Source: Cellulomonas sp. S1-8 (GTDB lineage Bacteria; Actinomycetota; Actinomycetes; Actinomycetales; Cellulomonadaceae). Taken from it: DNA of 64,000 nt. The notes beneath the pieces were generated by a model. It was not told where the DNA came from, ran no database searches, and was given only the letters and a program-made list of their open reading frames with translations. Positions 40,939 through 50,987 of this stretch are shown here, in pieces. Where the stretch lies: positions 682,001 through 746,000 of the forward strand of contig NZ_CP110806.1 in assembly GCF_026184235.1 (NCBI RefSeq), read 5' to 3'. Made by a program: the position numbers and the translations under genes. Each line of letters opens with the position of its first letter. Position 1 is the first letter of the stretch.

Positions 40939-42869
40939 GCTGTCACGAGGTCGCGCCCGCCGACGGCACCACGGCCACCCTCGCGGTGCCGCTCGTCGTG
41001 CTCGTCGGCAACCCGAACGTCGGCAAGTCCACGCTCTTCAACGCGCTGACCGGGGGTCGGCAGCGCGTCGTCAACGCGCCCGGCACGACCGTCGAGCTCC
41101 AGACCGGCACGTGGCGACCGGACGGTCCCGAGCCGAGCCCGCTGCGTCTGGTGGACCTGCCCGGTGCGTACAGCCTGCTGGCCCGCACCCCGGACGAGCA
41201 GGTCACGGCGGACGTCGTGGGCGGCGCGAGCGCCGTGGGCGTGCCGGACGTCGCCGTCGTGCTGGTCGAGGCCGGGGCGCTGTCCCGCTCGTTGTACCTG
41301 CTCGGGCAGGTCGCGCGGCGGGGCCTGCGCGTCGTCGTCGCGCTGACCATGCTCGACGTGGCCCGCAGCCGCGGCGTCGACGTCGACGCCGCGGCCCTCG
41401 CAGACATGCTCGGGGTGCCGGTCGTGCCCGTCCACCCCCGCCGCGGGGACGGCGTCGACGCCCTCGAGCACGCGGTCGTCGCCACCGTCGCGGACCCGGG
41501 AGCGGGCCGCGTCCGGCTGCCCGTGGACGTCGCGGACGCGCCGCCCGACGACGTCGAGGCGCTGTTCGCGTGGGTCGACGACGTCGTCCGGTCCGTCGGC
41601 GGGATCGCGCCGGCCGGCGTGCGGACGTGGTCGGACCGGCTCGACCGTGTCCTGCTGCACCCGGTCCTCGGGGTACCCGTGCTGCTGGCGGTGATGTGGG
41701 GGCTGTTCCAGCTCGCCACCACCGCCGCGGCCCCTCTGATGGCCGCGGTCGACGGGCTCGTGAACGGCGTGCTCGCCGGTGCGGTCACGGCCGGGCTCGA
41801 CGCGGTGCGGGCACCCGCGTGGCTCGAGGGCCTGCTCGTCGACGGCGTGCTGGCCGGCGTCGGCACCGTCGCCGCGTTCGTGCCGCTCATGGCACTGATG
41901 TTCCTCGCCGTGGCCGTGCTCGAGGACTGCGGGTACCTGGCCCGTGCCGCGTTCGTCGCCGACCGCGCCATGCGGGCCATCGGCCTCGACGGCCGCGCGA
42001 TGCTGCCGTTCGTCGTCGGCTTCGGCTGCAACCTGCCCGCACTCGCCGCGACGCGCACGCTGCCGCACGCCCGCCAGCGGCTCATGGTCGGCCTGCTCGT
42101 GCCGTGGACGACCTGCCCGGCGCGCCTCACGGTGTACGTGCTGCTGGCCTCGGTGTTCTTCCCGGCGCACGCGGGCACCGCGATCTTCCTCATGTACGTC
42201 GCGAGCATCGCGCTCGTCGTCGTCGGCGGGCTGCTGCTGCGGGCGACCCTGTTCCGCGACCTGGTGCGCGACCCGCTCGTCCTGGCGCTGCCCGCCTACC
42301 AGCGGCCGCGGCTGCGCGCGCTGGCCGCCTCGACGTGGGCGCGCGTGCGCTCGTTCCTCACCAAGGCGGGGCAGGTCATCGTGGTGACGCTCACCGTGGT
42401 CTGGGTCGCGCTCGCCGTGCCGGTCACCGGCGGGCACGCCGTGGCCGACGTGCCCGTCGCGGACTCCCTGTACGGGCGGGCGGCGCTGGCGGTCGCACCC
42501 GTGCTGGCGCCCGCGGGGTTCGGGGACTGGCACGCGTCGGCGGCGCTGGTCACGGGGTTCGTCGCCAAGGAGGTCGTCGTCGGTGCGCTCGCGCAGGCGT
42601 ACGCGGTCGACGAGCCGGACGACCCGGCCGCGTCGGGCGACCTGGGGGACCGGCTGCACGCGACGTTCGAGGAGTCGTCCGGCGGGCACCCCGGTGCGGC
42701 GGCCGCCGCCTTCATGGTGTTCGTGCTCGCCTACACGCCGTGCCTCGCGACGGTCGCCGAGCAGTGGCGGCTGTTCGGTGCGCGCTGGACCCTCGGGTGC
42801 GTGGGCGTGCAGCTGGCGGTCGCGTGGCTGCTGGCGGTCGCGGTGTTCCGCATCGGGTCGGTGCTGTGA
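40935..42869 (+). CDS. feoB: Ferrous iron transporter B
   Basis: 644 residues. An N-terminal G domain has G1 GNPNVGKST (25-33), G3 DLPG and a G4 position reading TMLD instead of the usual NxxD. The membrane part contains the two Gate motifs, typified by LEDCGYLARAAFVADRAMRAIGLDGRAMLPFVVGFGCNLPAL (first) and FVAKEVVVGALAQ with AYTPCLATVA (second). It moves Fe2+ into the cytoplasm. The GTG start overlaps the feoA stop. Length is on the short side but complete. Confidence 0.95.
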   Translation: MSCHEVAPADGTTATLAVPLVVLVGNPNVGKSTLFNALTGGRQRVVNAPGTTVELQTGTWRPDGPEPSPLRLVDLPGAYSLLARTPDEQVTADVVGGASAVGVPDVAVVLVEAGALSRSLYLLGQVARRGLRVVVALTMLDVARSRGVDVDAAALADMLGVPVVPVHPRRGDGVDALEHAVVATVADPGAGRVRLPVDVADAPPDDVEALFAWVDDVVRSVGGIAPAGVRTWSDRLDRVLLHPVLGVPVLLAVMWGLFQLATTAAAPLMAAVDGLVNGVLAGAVTAGLDAVRAPAWLEGLLVDGVLAGVGTVAAFVPLMALMFLAVAVLEDCGYLARAAFVADRAMRAIGLDGRAMLPFVVGFGCNLPALAATRTLPHARQRLMVGLLVPWTTCPARLTVYVLLASVFFPAHAGTAIFLMYVASIALVVVGGLLLRATLFRDLVRDPLVLALPAYQRPRLRALAASTWARVRSFLTKAGQVIVVTLTVVWVALAVPVTGGHAVADVPVADSLYGRAALAVAPVLAPAGFGDWHASAALVTGFVAKEVVVGALAQAYAVDEPDDPAASGDLGDRLHATFEESSGGHPGAAAAAFMVFVLAYTPCLATVAEQWRLFGARWTLGCVGVQLAVAWLLAVAVFRIGSVL

Positions 42870-42930
42870 GCGGCGGGCGCGGCGGGCGAGTCGGGCACGG
42901 CGTGGCCGTCGTCCGCGGCGGGCTGCGGCG

Positions 42931-43164
42931 ATGAGCCTGCTCGCGGACGTCGTCGCGGCGTCGGGTCGCGGTCTGGGGCCGGCGACGGTCGCGCGCGAGC
43001 TCGGCGTCGACGTGGGCCTCGTCGCGACCGTCCTCGACCACGCCGCACGCGTCGGGCTGGTCCAGACGTCGTCGTCGGCGCTCGGCCGCACGGGCTGCGG
43101 CACGTGCCCGCCGGCCGACGCGCGTCCACCGGCGTGCGCGGCCTGCCCGCTGAGCACCGGCTGA
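42931..43164 (+). CDS. feoC: FeoC-like winged-helix protein with Cys cluster
   Basis: 77 residues. MSLLADVVAASGRGLGPATVARELGVDVGLVATVLDHAARVGLV is the winged helix of FeoC/SmtB-like [Fe-S]-dependent regulators, and the tail has CGTC and CAAC motifs that could hold an Fe-S cluster. It is placed 61 bp after feoB, completing feoABC. Confidence 0.82.
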   Translation: MSLLADVVAASGRGLGPATVARELGVDVGLVATVLDHAARVGLVQTSSSALGRTGCGTCPPADARPPACAACPLSTG

Positions 43165-43298
43165 TGCCGCCCCGTCACGGCGCCGTCCGGGCCGACGTGG
43201 GGGCGAGGGGAGCTCGGGGCTCAAGCGCAACCACCGACCCGCCGATGTCCCAACGACGGTTCGTCCCCGACCGCCCCCCATCGTCCGCGGAGACCGGC

Positions 43299-46200
43299 AT
43301 GCCCGTTCCATCTTGCTTCGTCAGGCGCCTGACGTCCGTGCTCGTCGTGAGCCTCGTCGCCGTCCTCCTCGCAGTCCCGGGGGCGCCACCCGCCGCCGCC
43401 GCCGCCGCGACCTGGCCCGCGCCGGTGCCGCACGGTGACACCGCGCTGCAGGGCTGCGCGGACGTCCTCGTCGTGGGCGTCAGGGGCTCCGGTCAGACGA
43501 GCGACCAGAGCGGCGGGTTCGGGGGGGAGGTCGCCGACGTCCGCGACCACCTGCAGGCCATCGTCGGGGACCGGCGCAGCGTCCGGCAGGTGCAGGTCGA
43601 CTACCCGTCGGAGCCCGTGAGCGCCGCGCTGTTCCTGGACGTGAGCCCGTCCCACGTGAGCAGCGTGTACCTCGACAGCATCGGGGCGGGGTACGACGCG
43701 CTGAACACCGTGATCGACGACTCGCAGACCCGCTGCCCGGACGAGTCGATCGTGCTGGTCGGCTACTCGCAGGGCGCCCTCGTCGTGCACAAGTCCGCGG
43801 CCGTCCACGCGTCGGACCCGGACAAGTTCGCCGGCATCGTGCTGGTCGCGGACCCCGCGCGGAACAGCGAGGGAGGTCTCGTCGCCCTGGGCACGGCCGC
43901 CCCGGGGACGGGCCTCACCGGCTGGGCCGGTGACCTGTCGTCGCTGCCGCTCGGCGACCTGCAGCCGATCACCACGTCGGTGTGCCAGCTGTACGACGTC
44001 GTGTGCGACACGAGCAACCTGTTCGCGACGCCGGAGGCGGTCGCGAGCCCGCTGGGCGCCGCGACGGCCGGGGCGGCCGTGCACACGTCGTACACCGGGA
44101 CTGCCGTGCTGCAGGAGGCGGCCGCGCGGGTCGCGCAGCGCCTCCTGGGCTACGCCGTGCCCACGGAGACGACCCGGGACGTGCCGATCGGCTCCCCGTT
44201 CACGGTCCAGCTCACGACGAAGCCGATGGCGACCGGCGCCACGGCCACCTGGCGCCTGGACCCGGTGTCGACGGCGCCCGCGTCCGTGGCGCTCACGGCG
44301 CAGGGGTCCCTGACCGGCGAGCTCGGGCAGCAGGGCATGGCGAGCATCCAGGTGCAGGTCAAGGGCGCGTCCGGGACGTGGCGGCACGAGACGATCGGGC
44401 TCCGCGTGGGTGCCGGGCAGTACTGCCCCGCGGCCGCGGACCTCCTGCGCCTGACGGCGACCCCGCGGACGGACGACGAGATCTGGGGCCGGCAGTCGTC
44501 GTTCGGGGCGACCGCGCGGGCCGATGAGGGCCTGGCGCCGGCCGCGGCGGCGAGCGGGGCGACGGACCCGGTCGCGACGTCCGACGCCGGCGTGCTGGAG
44601 AACGTGCTCGTCTCCCGCGAGGGTTCCTCGCGTCGTGACCCGGACCCGCATCTGGAGGGGCAGCGGCTCGTCTCGCCCGAGGGGCAGGTCGTCCACGTCC
44701 ACCGCTACGTGGGGTCGATGGGCACGCTCGTCTACCGGACGGGCTCGCCGGACCCGGTGCGCGACCTGGACCAGTCGCCCACCTGGGACGGGAACGACCC
44801 GCGCTGGCTCCGTGGCGACCTCATCACCGGCTCGGTGGGGTACTCCCTCGACGAGATCGTCTGGGAGGACCTGGCAGGGACCCGGTCCGGCCGCGCGGAG
44901 GTCGAGGGCACGTTCCTGACGGGGTCGGACACCGGGTGGTACGAGTCGTACCGCTGGCCGAGCACGTTCGGCTGCGTCACCGACGGGAGCCTCGTGGTGC
45001 GCAGCGTCGACGTCACGGGGGCCGTGGTCGTCCGGACGAACGTCGCGGTCGCGCCCTCGGGCGTCGCCCGCGGCGCCGAGCCGCTGCTGGCGGAGTCCGG
45101 GCCCGACGGGCGCAGCCTCGGGATCCTGGTCGGTGTGCGCGACACCGGCCACCCGACCGACCTGACCGTGCTGGGCTGGCAGGCCGGCGAGCCGGACCTG
45201 CGCGTGCTCGGCGCCGTCCCTGACGACGAGATCACGGGGGGCAGCCCCTCGGAGTGGCAGTACGGGCCGGGTGCCTCCTACGCGCCCGCGGCCTCGAAGC
45301 TCGCCGTCTCCGGCGCCGTGGTGAGCGTGCAGCTGGCGCAGTGGTGGAGGGACCCCGGGGTGAGCGGGACCGGGAAAGCCGGCGACGGGTCGGTCTCCGC
45401 GGCGGTCTACCGGTTCGCCCCGGACGCCCCGACCCGGCGGTGGGACGCGCAGCGGCACTCACCCCTGCTCACGCTCCCGGACTCGACGATCTTCTCCGGT
45501 CCCGACCACCGGACCCTGACGATCGGCCGGGCGGACGGCAGCACGGCCGCCTCCCAGCTCTCGATGCACGACACCCGGGGCCAGCTCACCGCGTCCTCGG
45601 ACGGCCACGTCGTCTACATGCCACCGGCAGGCAACGGTCCGCTCAGCCACCCGTGGGTCGGTACGGATCAGCTGCTGCGGGGCTACGTCTACCGCTACGA
45701 CGACCCGGCCGTGTACACGCCCGTGCCCGTGATCGCCACGCCGGTGCTGGGCAACGTCGGGACGGTCTACGCGCTGTCCGTGAGCGGCGACTCGGTGACC
45801 TGGACCGACGACTCCGTCACGGGCGGGGCGCAGTGGACCCGCGGCTACACGCGGGACGGCCGGACGGTCGCGTTGGCGGCGCAGAAGACACGGACCGCCG
45901 ACATCAGCTCGCGCTCCGAGAGCCTCCACAACGCCCCCTGGCGGGAGGGCGGCCTCGACGTCCACGTCACGCCGGACGACCAGGGGTACTCGGAGCTCAC
46001 GGTCTTCGACGGCACGACCGAGCTGTGGTCCACCTCGATCTCCGACGACCACGCCAACTACCGGATCCACGACGGCCGCATCGACCTCACGAGCGACTGC
46101 CGGACGTACGACCTGCGCACCGGCGCCCTGGTGTTCGAGACGGAGGTCTGGCACTACGGCCGACCGGTCTTCACGGACCGGGACAACGGCTGCTACCTCG

Positions 46201-47399
46201 CCAGCGAGGGTTCGGTCGCCGTGTGGGTGGATCAGCGGACGGGGGAGGTGTGGGCGATCGACACCGCGACGACCCGACCCGCGGTCCTCGTCGGCAGGGT
46301 GCCGGGCGCGCAAGCCGTCCCGGTCCACGGGTACGTGAACCACCTCAGCATCGAGGACGGTCGGCTGCTGCTGTGGCTCGAGGAGGTCCCCGAGTCCACC
46401 TGGGAGCCCGCTCACACCTTCTACGTCGCCGACCTGCGCGACCTCGCCCACCCGGGTCCGCTGGTGCCGCACGAGGGGGCCGCCGACGCCGTCGAGGCCG
46501 GCACGGACGACGGCTGGGGCCTCGTCCAGCTCTCCCGCTCCGGCGCGGCGTTCGCGCTCTCCCTCGTGAGCGACTGGGAGTACCGCCAGGACGAGAAGGT
46601 CGAGTACGGCGGCTACCGCGACGCGTCGGTCCAGGTCTTCTCCCTCGACGCGGACGCACCCTTCGCGACCGTGCGGCCTGCCGACGAGCCGTACTACATC
46701 TACGGCCCGGCGATCTCCCTGTCCGGCGACCTGCTGGGCTGGTCCGACGGGTCGGGGGGAGTCGTGCTGTCACGGCTCGCGGTCCCCGACGCCTCGGAGC
46801 CGGCCGACCTCACGGCCGCGCCGGTGCCGACGATCACGGGCACGGTCGCGGTCGGCTCGGTGCTGACCGCGAGGCCCGGGACCTGGGGACCCGCACCGGT
46901 GGGCCTGTCCTACCAGTGGTTCGCCGCGGGCGTGGCCGTCGGTGGCGCGACGAGCTCGACGTTCGTCCCCGGCGCCGCCCACCGCGGCACGACGATCACC
47001 GTCGCCGTCACCGGCACCAAGGTCGGCTACGCCACGGTCGTGCGGACCTCCGCGCCGACCGCCGCCGTCGCCCCGGGCACGCTGACGTCCTCGACCCCCC
47101 GGATCAGGGGCGCCGCGCGGGTCGGCAACCAGCTCGTGGCGGTGCCGGGCACGTGGACCAGCGGCACGACGCTCACCTACCAGTGGTCCGTCGCGGGGGT
47201 GGCCGTGGCCGGCGCGACGACGTCGAGGTTCGTGCTCACCGCGGCTCACCGCGGCAAGGCCGTCACCGTCAGGGTCACCGGCACCCGGGCGGGCTACACC
47301 TCGGTCGCCACCACGTCGGCGGCGACGGCCGCGGTCGACGCCGCCAGCCCGCTCAAGGCCGCGAAGGCGATGGTCGGGCGCACCTCGCGGACGGGCTGA
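43299..47399 (+). CDS. Giant secreted cutinase-family protein with C-terminal Ig-like repeats
   Basis: 1366 residues. A signal peptide (RRLTSVLVVSLVAVLLAVPGAPPAAAA) is followed by a ~250-residue cutinase/serine-esterase domain: VLVVGVRGSGQTSDQ, nucleophile Ser157 in GYSQG, an Asp in the Cys-flanked CQLYDVVC loop, and a His in AVHTSY. A ~750-residue region rich in beta strands follows (propeller-like, many Trp/Asp/Gly turns). Two ~85-residue repeats come last (PTITGTVAVGSVLTARPGTW...YQWFAAGVAVGGATSSTF). Typical cutinases have ~220 residues, so the fusion is unusual. The ATG is chosen for the signal peptide. Confidence 0.82.
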   Translation: MPVPSCFVRRLTSVLVVSLVAVLLAVPGAPPAAAAAATWPAPVPHGDTALQGCADVLVVGVRGSGQTSDQSGGFGGEVADVRDHLQAIVGDRRSVRQVQVDYPSEPVSAALFLDVSPSHVSSVYLDSIGAGYDALNTVIDDSQTRCPDESIVLVGYSQGALVVHKSAAVHASDPDKFAGIVLVADPARNSEGGLVALGTAAPGTGLTGWAGDLSSLPLGDLQPITTSVCQLYDVVCDTSNLFATPEAVASPLGAATAGAAVHTSYTGTAVLQEAAARVAQRLLGYAVPTETTRDVPIGSPFTVQLTTKPMATGATATWRLDPVSTAPASVALTAQGSLTGELGQQGMASIQVQVKGASGTWRHETIGLRVGAGQYCPAAADLLRLTATPRTDDEIWGRQSSFGATARADEGLAPAAAASGATDPVATSDAGVLENVLVSREGSSRRDPDPHLEGQRLVSPEGQVVHVHRYVGSMGTLVYRTGSPDPVRDLDQSPTWDGNDPRWLRGDLITGSVGYSLDEIVWEDLAGTRSGRAEVEGTFLTGSDTGWYESYRWPSTFGCVTDGSLVVRSVDVTGAVVVRTNVAVAPSGVARGAEPLLAESGPDGRSLGILVGVRDTGHPTDLTVLGWQAGEPDLRVLGAVPDDEITGGSPSEWQYGPGASYAPAASKLAVSGAVVSVQLAQWWRDPGVSGTGKAGDGSVSAAVYRFAPDAPTRRWDAQRHSPLLTLPDSTIFSGPDHRTLTIGRADGSTAASQLSMHDTRGQLTASSDGHVVYMPPAGNGPLSHPWVGTDQLLRGYVYRYDDPAVYTPVPVIATPVLGNVGTVYALSVSGDSVTWTDDSVTGGAQWTRGYTRDGRTVALAAQKTRTADISSRSESLHNAPWREGGLDVHVTPDDQGYSELTVFDGTTELWSTSISDDHANYRIHDGRIDLTSDCRTYDLRTGALVFETEVWHYGRPVFTDRDNGCYLASEGSVAVWVDQRTGEVWAIDTATTRPAVLVGRVPGAQAVPVHGYVNHLSIEDGRLLLWLEEVPESTWEPAHTFYVADLRDLAHPGPLVPHEGAADAVEAGTDDGWGLVQLSRSGAAFALSLVSDWEYRQDEKVEYGGYRDASVQVFSLDADAPFATVRPADEPYYIYGPAISLSGDLLGWSDGSGGVVLSRLAVPDASEPADLTAAPVPTITGTVAVGSVLTARPGTWGPAPVGLSYQWFAAGVAVGGATSSTFVPGAAHRGTTITVAVTGTKVGYATVVRTSAPTAAVAPGTLTSSTPRIRGAARVGNQLVAVPGTWTSGTTLTYQWSVAGVAVAGATTSRFVLTAAHRGKAVTVRVTGTRAGYTSVATTSAATAAVDAASPLKAAKAMVGRTSRTG

Positions 47400-47472
47400 C
47401 CCGGGCCCGGTCGACGGCGCGGACGTGGACCGGGCGCGCAGGTCCTACGCGGCGGATGGGAGACTGCGCACC

Positions 47473-50451
47473 GTGGCTGTGACGACCGACGTGTCCGGGA
47501 GCGCCGTCCGGGAGGTCGTGCACGCGCTGCGCGGCGTCGTCCGCGGCAGCGTCGACGACTCCACGCGCCGCCGGGCGGAGTACTCGACCGACGCGTCGAA
47601 CTACCGGGTCGTGCCGCAGGTCGTGGTGTTCCCGCGGGACGTCGACGACGTCCTCGCGGCGCTGGCGGTCGCCCGCGAGACCGGCACGCCGCTGACGTCG
47701 CGCGGCGGCGGCACGTCCGTGGCCGGCAACGCCGTGGGCACCGGCATCGTCCTGGACTTCTCGCGGCACGTGAACCGGGTCCTGGAGATCGACCCCGAGG
47801 CCCGCACGGCCCGCGTCGAGCCGGGCGTGATCATGTCGCACCTGCAGCAGGCGGCCGCGCCGTACGGCCTGCGGTTCGGCCCCGACCCCTCGACGCAGGC
47901 CCGCGCGACCCTCGGCGGCATGATCGGCAACAACGCGTGCGGGCCGCGGGCCGTCGCGTTCGGGCGGACCGCGGACAACGTCGTCGACCTCGACGTCGTC
48001 GACGGCACCGGCCGCCGGTTCACGGCCGGCGCGGGTGCGGGCGCGCTCGACCCCGTCCCCGGCCTGGACGCCCTGGTCCGCGCCCACCTCGACGTCGTGC
48101 GCACCGAGCTGGGCCGGTTCCGCCGCCAGGTGTCGGGGTACTCCCTGGAGCACCTGACGCCGGAGAACGGCACCGACCTGGCCAAGATGCTCGTCGGCAC
48201 CGAGGGCACGCTGGTCACGCTGCTGGGGGCGACGGTGAACCTCGTGCCCGTGCCGTCGGCGCCCGTGCTCGTCGTCCTGGGCTACCCCGACATGCCGACG
48301 GCCGCCGACGCCGTCCCCGCGCTGCTCGCGCACGCGCCGCTGGCGATCGAGGGCATGGACTCGCGGCTCGTCGACGTGGTGCGCCGCGTCAAGGGCGCGT
48401 CCGCCGTGCCGGACCTGCCGCCCGGCGGTGGCTGGATGATGTGCGAGGTCGGCGGTGCGACGCTCGACGAGGCGATGGTGACGGCGCGCGCGCTCGCGGC
48501 GGACTCCGGCACGGATGCGGTCGCGATCTTCCCGCCCGGACCCGAGGCCGCCGCGATGTGGCGGATCCGCGAGGACGGCGCCGGCCTGGGCGGGCGGACG
48601 CCGTCGGGCGAGCAGGCGTGGCCCGGGTTCGAGGACTCCGCCGTCCCGCCGGAGCGGCTGGGCGCCTACCTGCGCGAGCTCGAGGCGCTGATGGCCGACC
48701 ACCGCGTCGACGGCCTGGCCTACGGGCACTTCGGCGACGGGTGCGTGCACCTGCGCCTCGACATCCCGCTGGCCCGGTCCGGGGACCCGCTGCGCGCGTT
48801 CATGGAGGACGCGGCGGCGCTCGTCGCCTCGCACGGCGGCTCGCTGTCCGGCGAGCACGGTGACGGACGCGCACGCTCCGAGCTGCTGCCGCTCATGTAC
48901 TCGCCGCGCACGATCGACCTGTTCGGCGCCGTCAAGGACCTGTTCGACCCGTCCGACCTGCTCAACCCCGGCGTCCTGGTCCGGCCCCGCCCGCTCGACG
49001 CGGACCTGCGCCGCCCCGCCGCGCGGTCGCTGCTGGCCGGGTCGGGCGGCTTCGCGTTCGCGCACGACGACGGCGACATGACGACCGCCGTGCACCGGTG
49101 CGTCGGCGTCGGCAAGTGCCGTGCCGACACCAGCGCGTCGGGCGGGTTCATGTGCCCGTCGTACCTCGCCACCAAGGACGAGAAGGACTCCACGCGCGGC
49201 CGCGCCCGCGTGCTGCAGGAGATGGCGAACGGGTCGCTGGTGTCGCGGGGCTGGTCCTCGCGCGAGGTGCACGAGTCCCTCGACCTGTGCCTGAGCTGCA
49301 AGGCGTGCTCGTCGGACTGCCCCGCGGGCGTCGACATGGCGCAGTACAAGTCGGAGGTGCTGCACCGTACGTACCGGCGGCGGCTGCGGCCGGTCAACCA
49401 CTACGCGCTCGGCTGGCTGCCGCGGTGGGCGCGGCTCGTCACCGGGGTGCCGGGGCTCGCCACGCTCGCCAACGCCGTCCTGGGCGTGCGGCCGGTCGCC
49501 AAGGTCGTCCTGGCGCTGGGTGGCATGGACACGCGTCGAGGCATGGTGAGCTTCGCGCCCGTGCCGTTCCGGACGTGGGCGCGCGGCGCGGGACGCCGGG
49601 CGGGTGACGTGCGCGTCGTGGGACGTCGCGACGCCGCCACCGTCACGCTGCCGATCGACACGGTCGACGCCGCCGGCGTCCCCGACGCGCCCGGGACGCC
49701 CGCCCCCCGCCCGCCCGTGCTGCTGTGGACCGACTCGTTCAGCGACACGCTCGCCCCGTCGGTCGCGCACGCGGCCGTCGCGGTGCTGCGCGACGCCGGC
49801 TACGACGTGCTCGTCCCGGACCACGACGCCTGCTGCGGCCTGACGTGGATCAGCACCGGTCAGCTCGACGGCGCCCGCCACCAGCTCGAGCACCTGCTGG
49901 AGGTCCTCGGGCCGTTCGCCGTCAACGGCATCCCGATCGTCGGGCTCGAGCCGTCGTGCACGGCCGTGCTGCGCAGCGACCTGGTCGACCTGCTGCCCGA
50001 CGACCCGCGGGCCGTCGCCGTGCAGCGCGAGACCCGCACGCTCGCCGAGCTGCTCACCGCCCCCGCGCCGGTCGGCCCCGGCGACCGCTGGCAGGTCCCC
50101 GACCTGTCCGACGTCACCGCCGTGGTCCAGCCGCACTGCCACCACTACTCCGTCATGACGTGGACCGCCGACCGCCGCCTGCTCACCGATGCGGGCGCCA
50201 CGTTCTCCACGCTCGCCGGCTGCTGCGGCCTCGCCGGCAACTTCGGCATGGAGAAGGGCCACTACGACGTGTCGGTCGCGGTCGCCGAGAACGCGCTGCT
50301 GCCCGCGCTGCGTGCCGCAGCCCCCGGCGACGTCTACCTGGCGGACGGCTACTCGTGCCGCACGCAGGCCGAGCAGCTCGCGGACGTGACCGGCGTGCAC
50401 CTCGCGGAGCTGCTCGCGTCACGCCTTGCGGGACGGGACCCGGCGACCTGA
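47473..50451 (+). CDS. FAD-binding and 4Fe-4S D-2-hydroxyacid dehydrogenase (YdiJ-like)
   Basis: 992 residues in three parts. First, an FAD-binding domain of the PCMH type (SRGGGTSVAGNAVGTGIVLDFSRHVNRVLEIDPEARTARVEPGV, then GGMIGNNACGPRA). Second, the FAD-oxidase C-terminal domain (YGHFGDGCVHLRLD, GEHGDGRARS). Third, an Fe-S part with CRADTSASGGFMCPSY and CLSCKACSSDCPAGVDM cluster ligands and CCG-type motifs (CCGLTW, CCGLAGNFGMEKGHYDVSV). E. coli YdiJ of this layout oxidises D-2-hydroxyglutarate; D-lactate is an alternative substrate. The start is the GTG at 47473 with GGGAG upstream; a second GTG six bases later is possible. Confidence 0.92.
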   Translation: MAVTTDVSGSAVREVVHALRGVVRGSVDDSTRRRAEYSTDASNYRVVPQVVVFPRDVDDVLAALAVARETGTPLTSRGGGTSVAGNAVGTGIVLDFSRHVNRVLEIDPEARTARVEPGVIMSHLQQAAAPYGLRFGPDPSTQARATLGGMIGNNACGPRAVAFGRTADNVVDLDVVDGTGRRFTAGAGAGALDPVPGLDALVRAHLDVVRTELGRFRRQVSGYSLEHLTPENGTDLAKMLVGTEGTLVTLLGATVNLVPVPSAPVLVVLGYPDMPTAADAVPALLAHAPLAIEGMDSRLVDVVRRVKGASAVPDLPPGGGWMMCEVGGATLDEAMVTARALAADSGTDAVAIFPPGPEAAAMWRIREDGAGLGGRTPSGEQAWPGFEDSAVPPERLGAYLRELEALMADHRVDGLAYGHFGDGCVHLRLDIPLARSGDPLRAFMEDAAALVASHGGSLSGEHGDGRARSELLPLMYSPRTIDLFGAVKDLFDPSDLLNPGVLVRPRPLDADLRRPAARSLLAGSGGFAFAHDDGDMTTAVHRCVGVGKCRADTSASGGFMCPSYLATKDEKDSTRGRARVLQEMANGSLVSRGWSSREVHESLDLCLSCKACSSDCPAGVDMAQYKSEVLHRTYRRRLRPVNHYALGWLPRWARLVTGVPGLATLANAVLGVRPVAKVVLALGGMDTRRGMVSFAPVPFRTWARGAGRRAGDVRVVGRRDAATVTLPIDTVDAAGVPDAPGTPAPRPPVLLWTDSFSDTLAPSVAHAAVAVLRDAGYDVLVPDHDACCGLTWISTGQLDGARHQLEHLLEVLGPFAVNGIPIVGLEPSCTAVLRSDLVDLLPDDPRAVAVQRETRTLAELLTAPAPVGPGDRWQVPDLSDVTAVVQPHCHHYSVMTWTADRRLLTDAGATFSTLAGCCGLAGNFGMEKGHYDVSVAVAENALLPALRAAAPGDVYLADGYSCRTQAEQLADVTGVHLAELLASRLAGRDPAT

Positions 50452-50478
50452 CGCACGCGGGCACGCGCCTCGGGGGCG

Positions 50479-50772
50479 TCAGTCCGTGAGCAGGGCCTCG
50501 ACCCGTGCGACCTTGCCGTCGAGCTCGCCGGTGTGCCCCGGGCGGATGTCGGCCTTGAGCACCAGGCTCACGCGGTGCCCGTGCGCGCCGACCGCCTCGG
50601 TCGCACGCCGCACGACGTCCATCACCTCGTCCCACTCGCCCTCGAGGGTCGTGAACATGGCGTCCGTGCGGTTGGGCAGGCCCGATTCCCGCACGATGCG
50701 GACGGCGTCGGCGACGGCCTGGGAGACGGACTCGCCGGCACCGAGCGGCGCGACGGAGAAGGCGATGAGCAT
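50479..50772 (-). CDS. DUF77/MTH1187-family thiamine-binding protein
   Basis: 97 residues: [79 protein letters not shown] is the complete ferredoxin-like family domain. Members bind thiamine or its precursors; their role in the cell is not settled. A long upstream extension of the frame is not coding. Confidence 0.9.
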   Translation of the reverse strand: MLIAFSVAPLGAGESVSQAVADAVRIVRESGLPNRTDAMFTTLEGEWDEVMDVVRRATEAVGAHGHRVSLVLKADIRPGHTGELDGKVARVEALLTD

Positions 50773-50987
50773 GAGCCCACCCTGCCCTCGGGGTCTGCGC
50801 GCGTCCACCCGGGGGAGGATCACCTGAACGGTTGACCGACACCCTGGACGGACCCCCTGTCGCCCGTCCGACGGGCTGACTCGGTAGCCCGAGTTGTGGG
50901 ACAGTGTCCGGGCGACGATCGCACGCCGCACCCGCCGCGTGCCGCCGTCTCGACCGCCCCGCTGTGCAAGGAAGGCCCGGACGCGAC

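Noticed and set aside
40662..43178. Long minus-strand frame opposite feoABC
   Set aside because: feoA, feoB and feoC are unambiguous on the plus strand.
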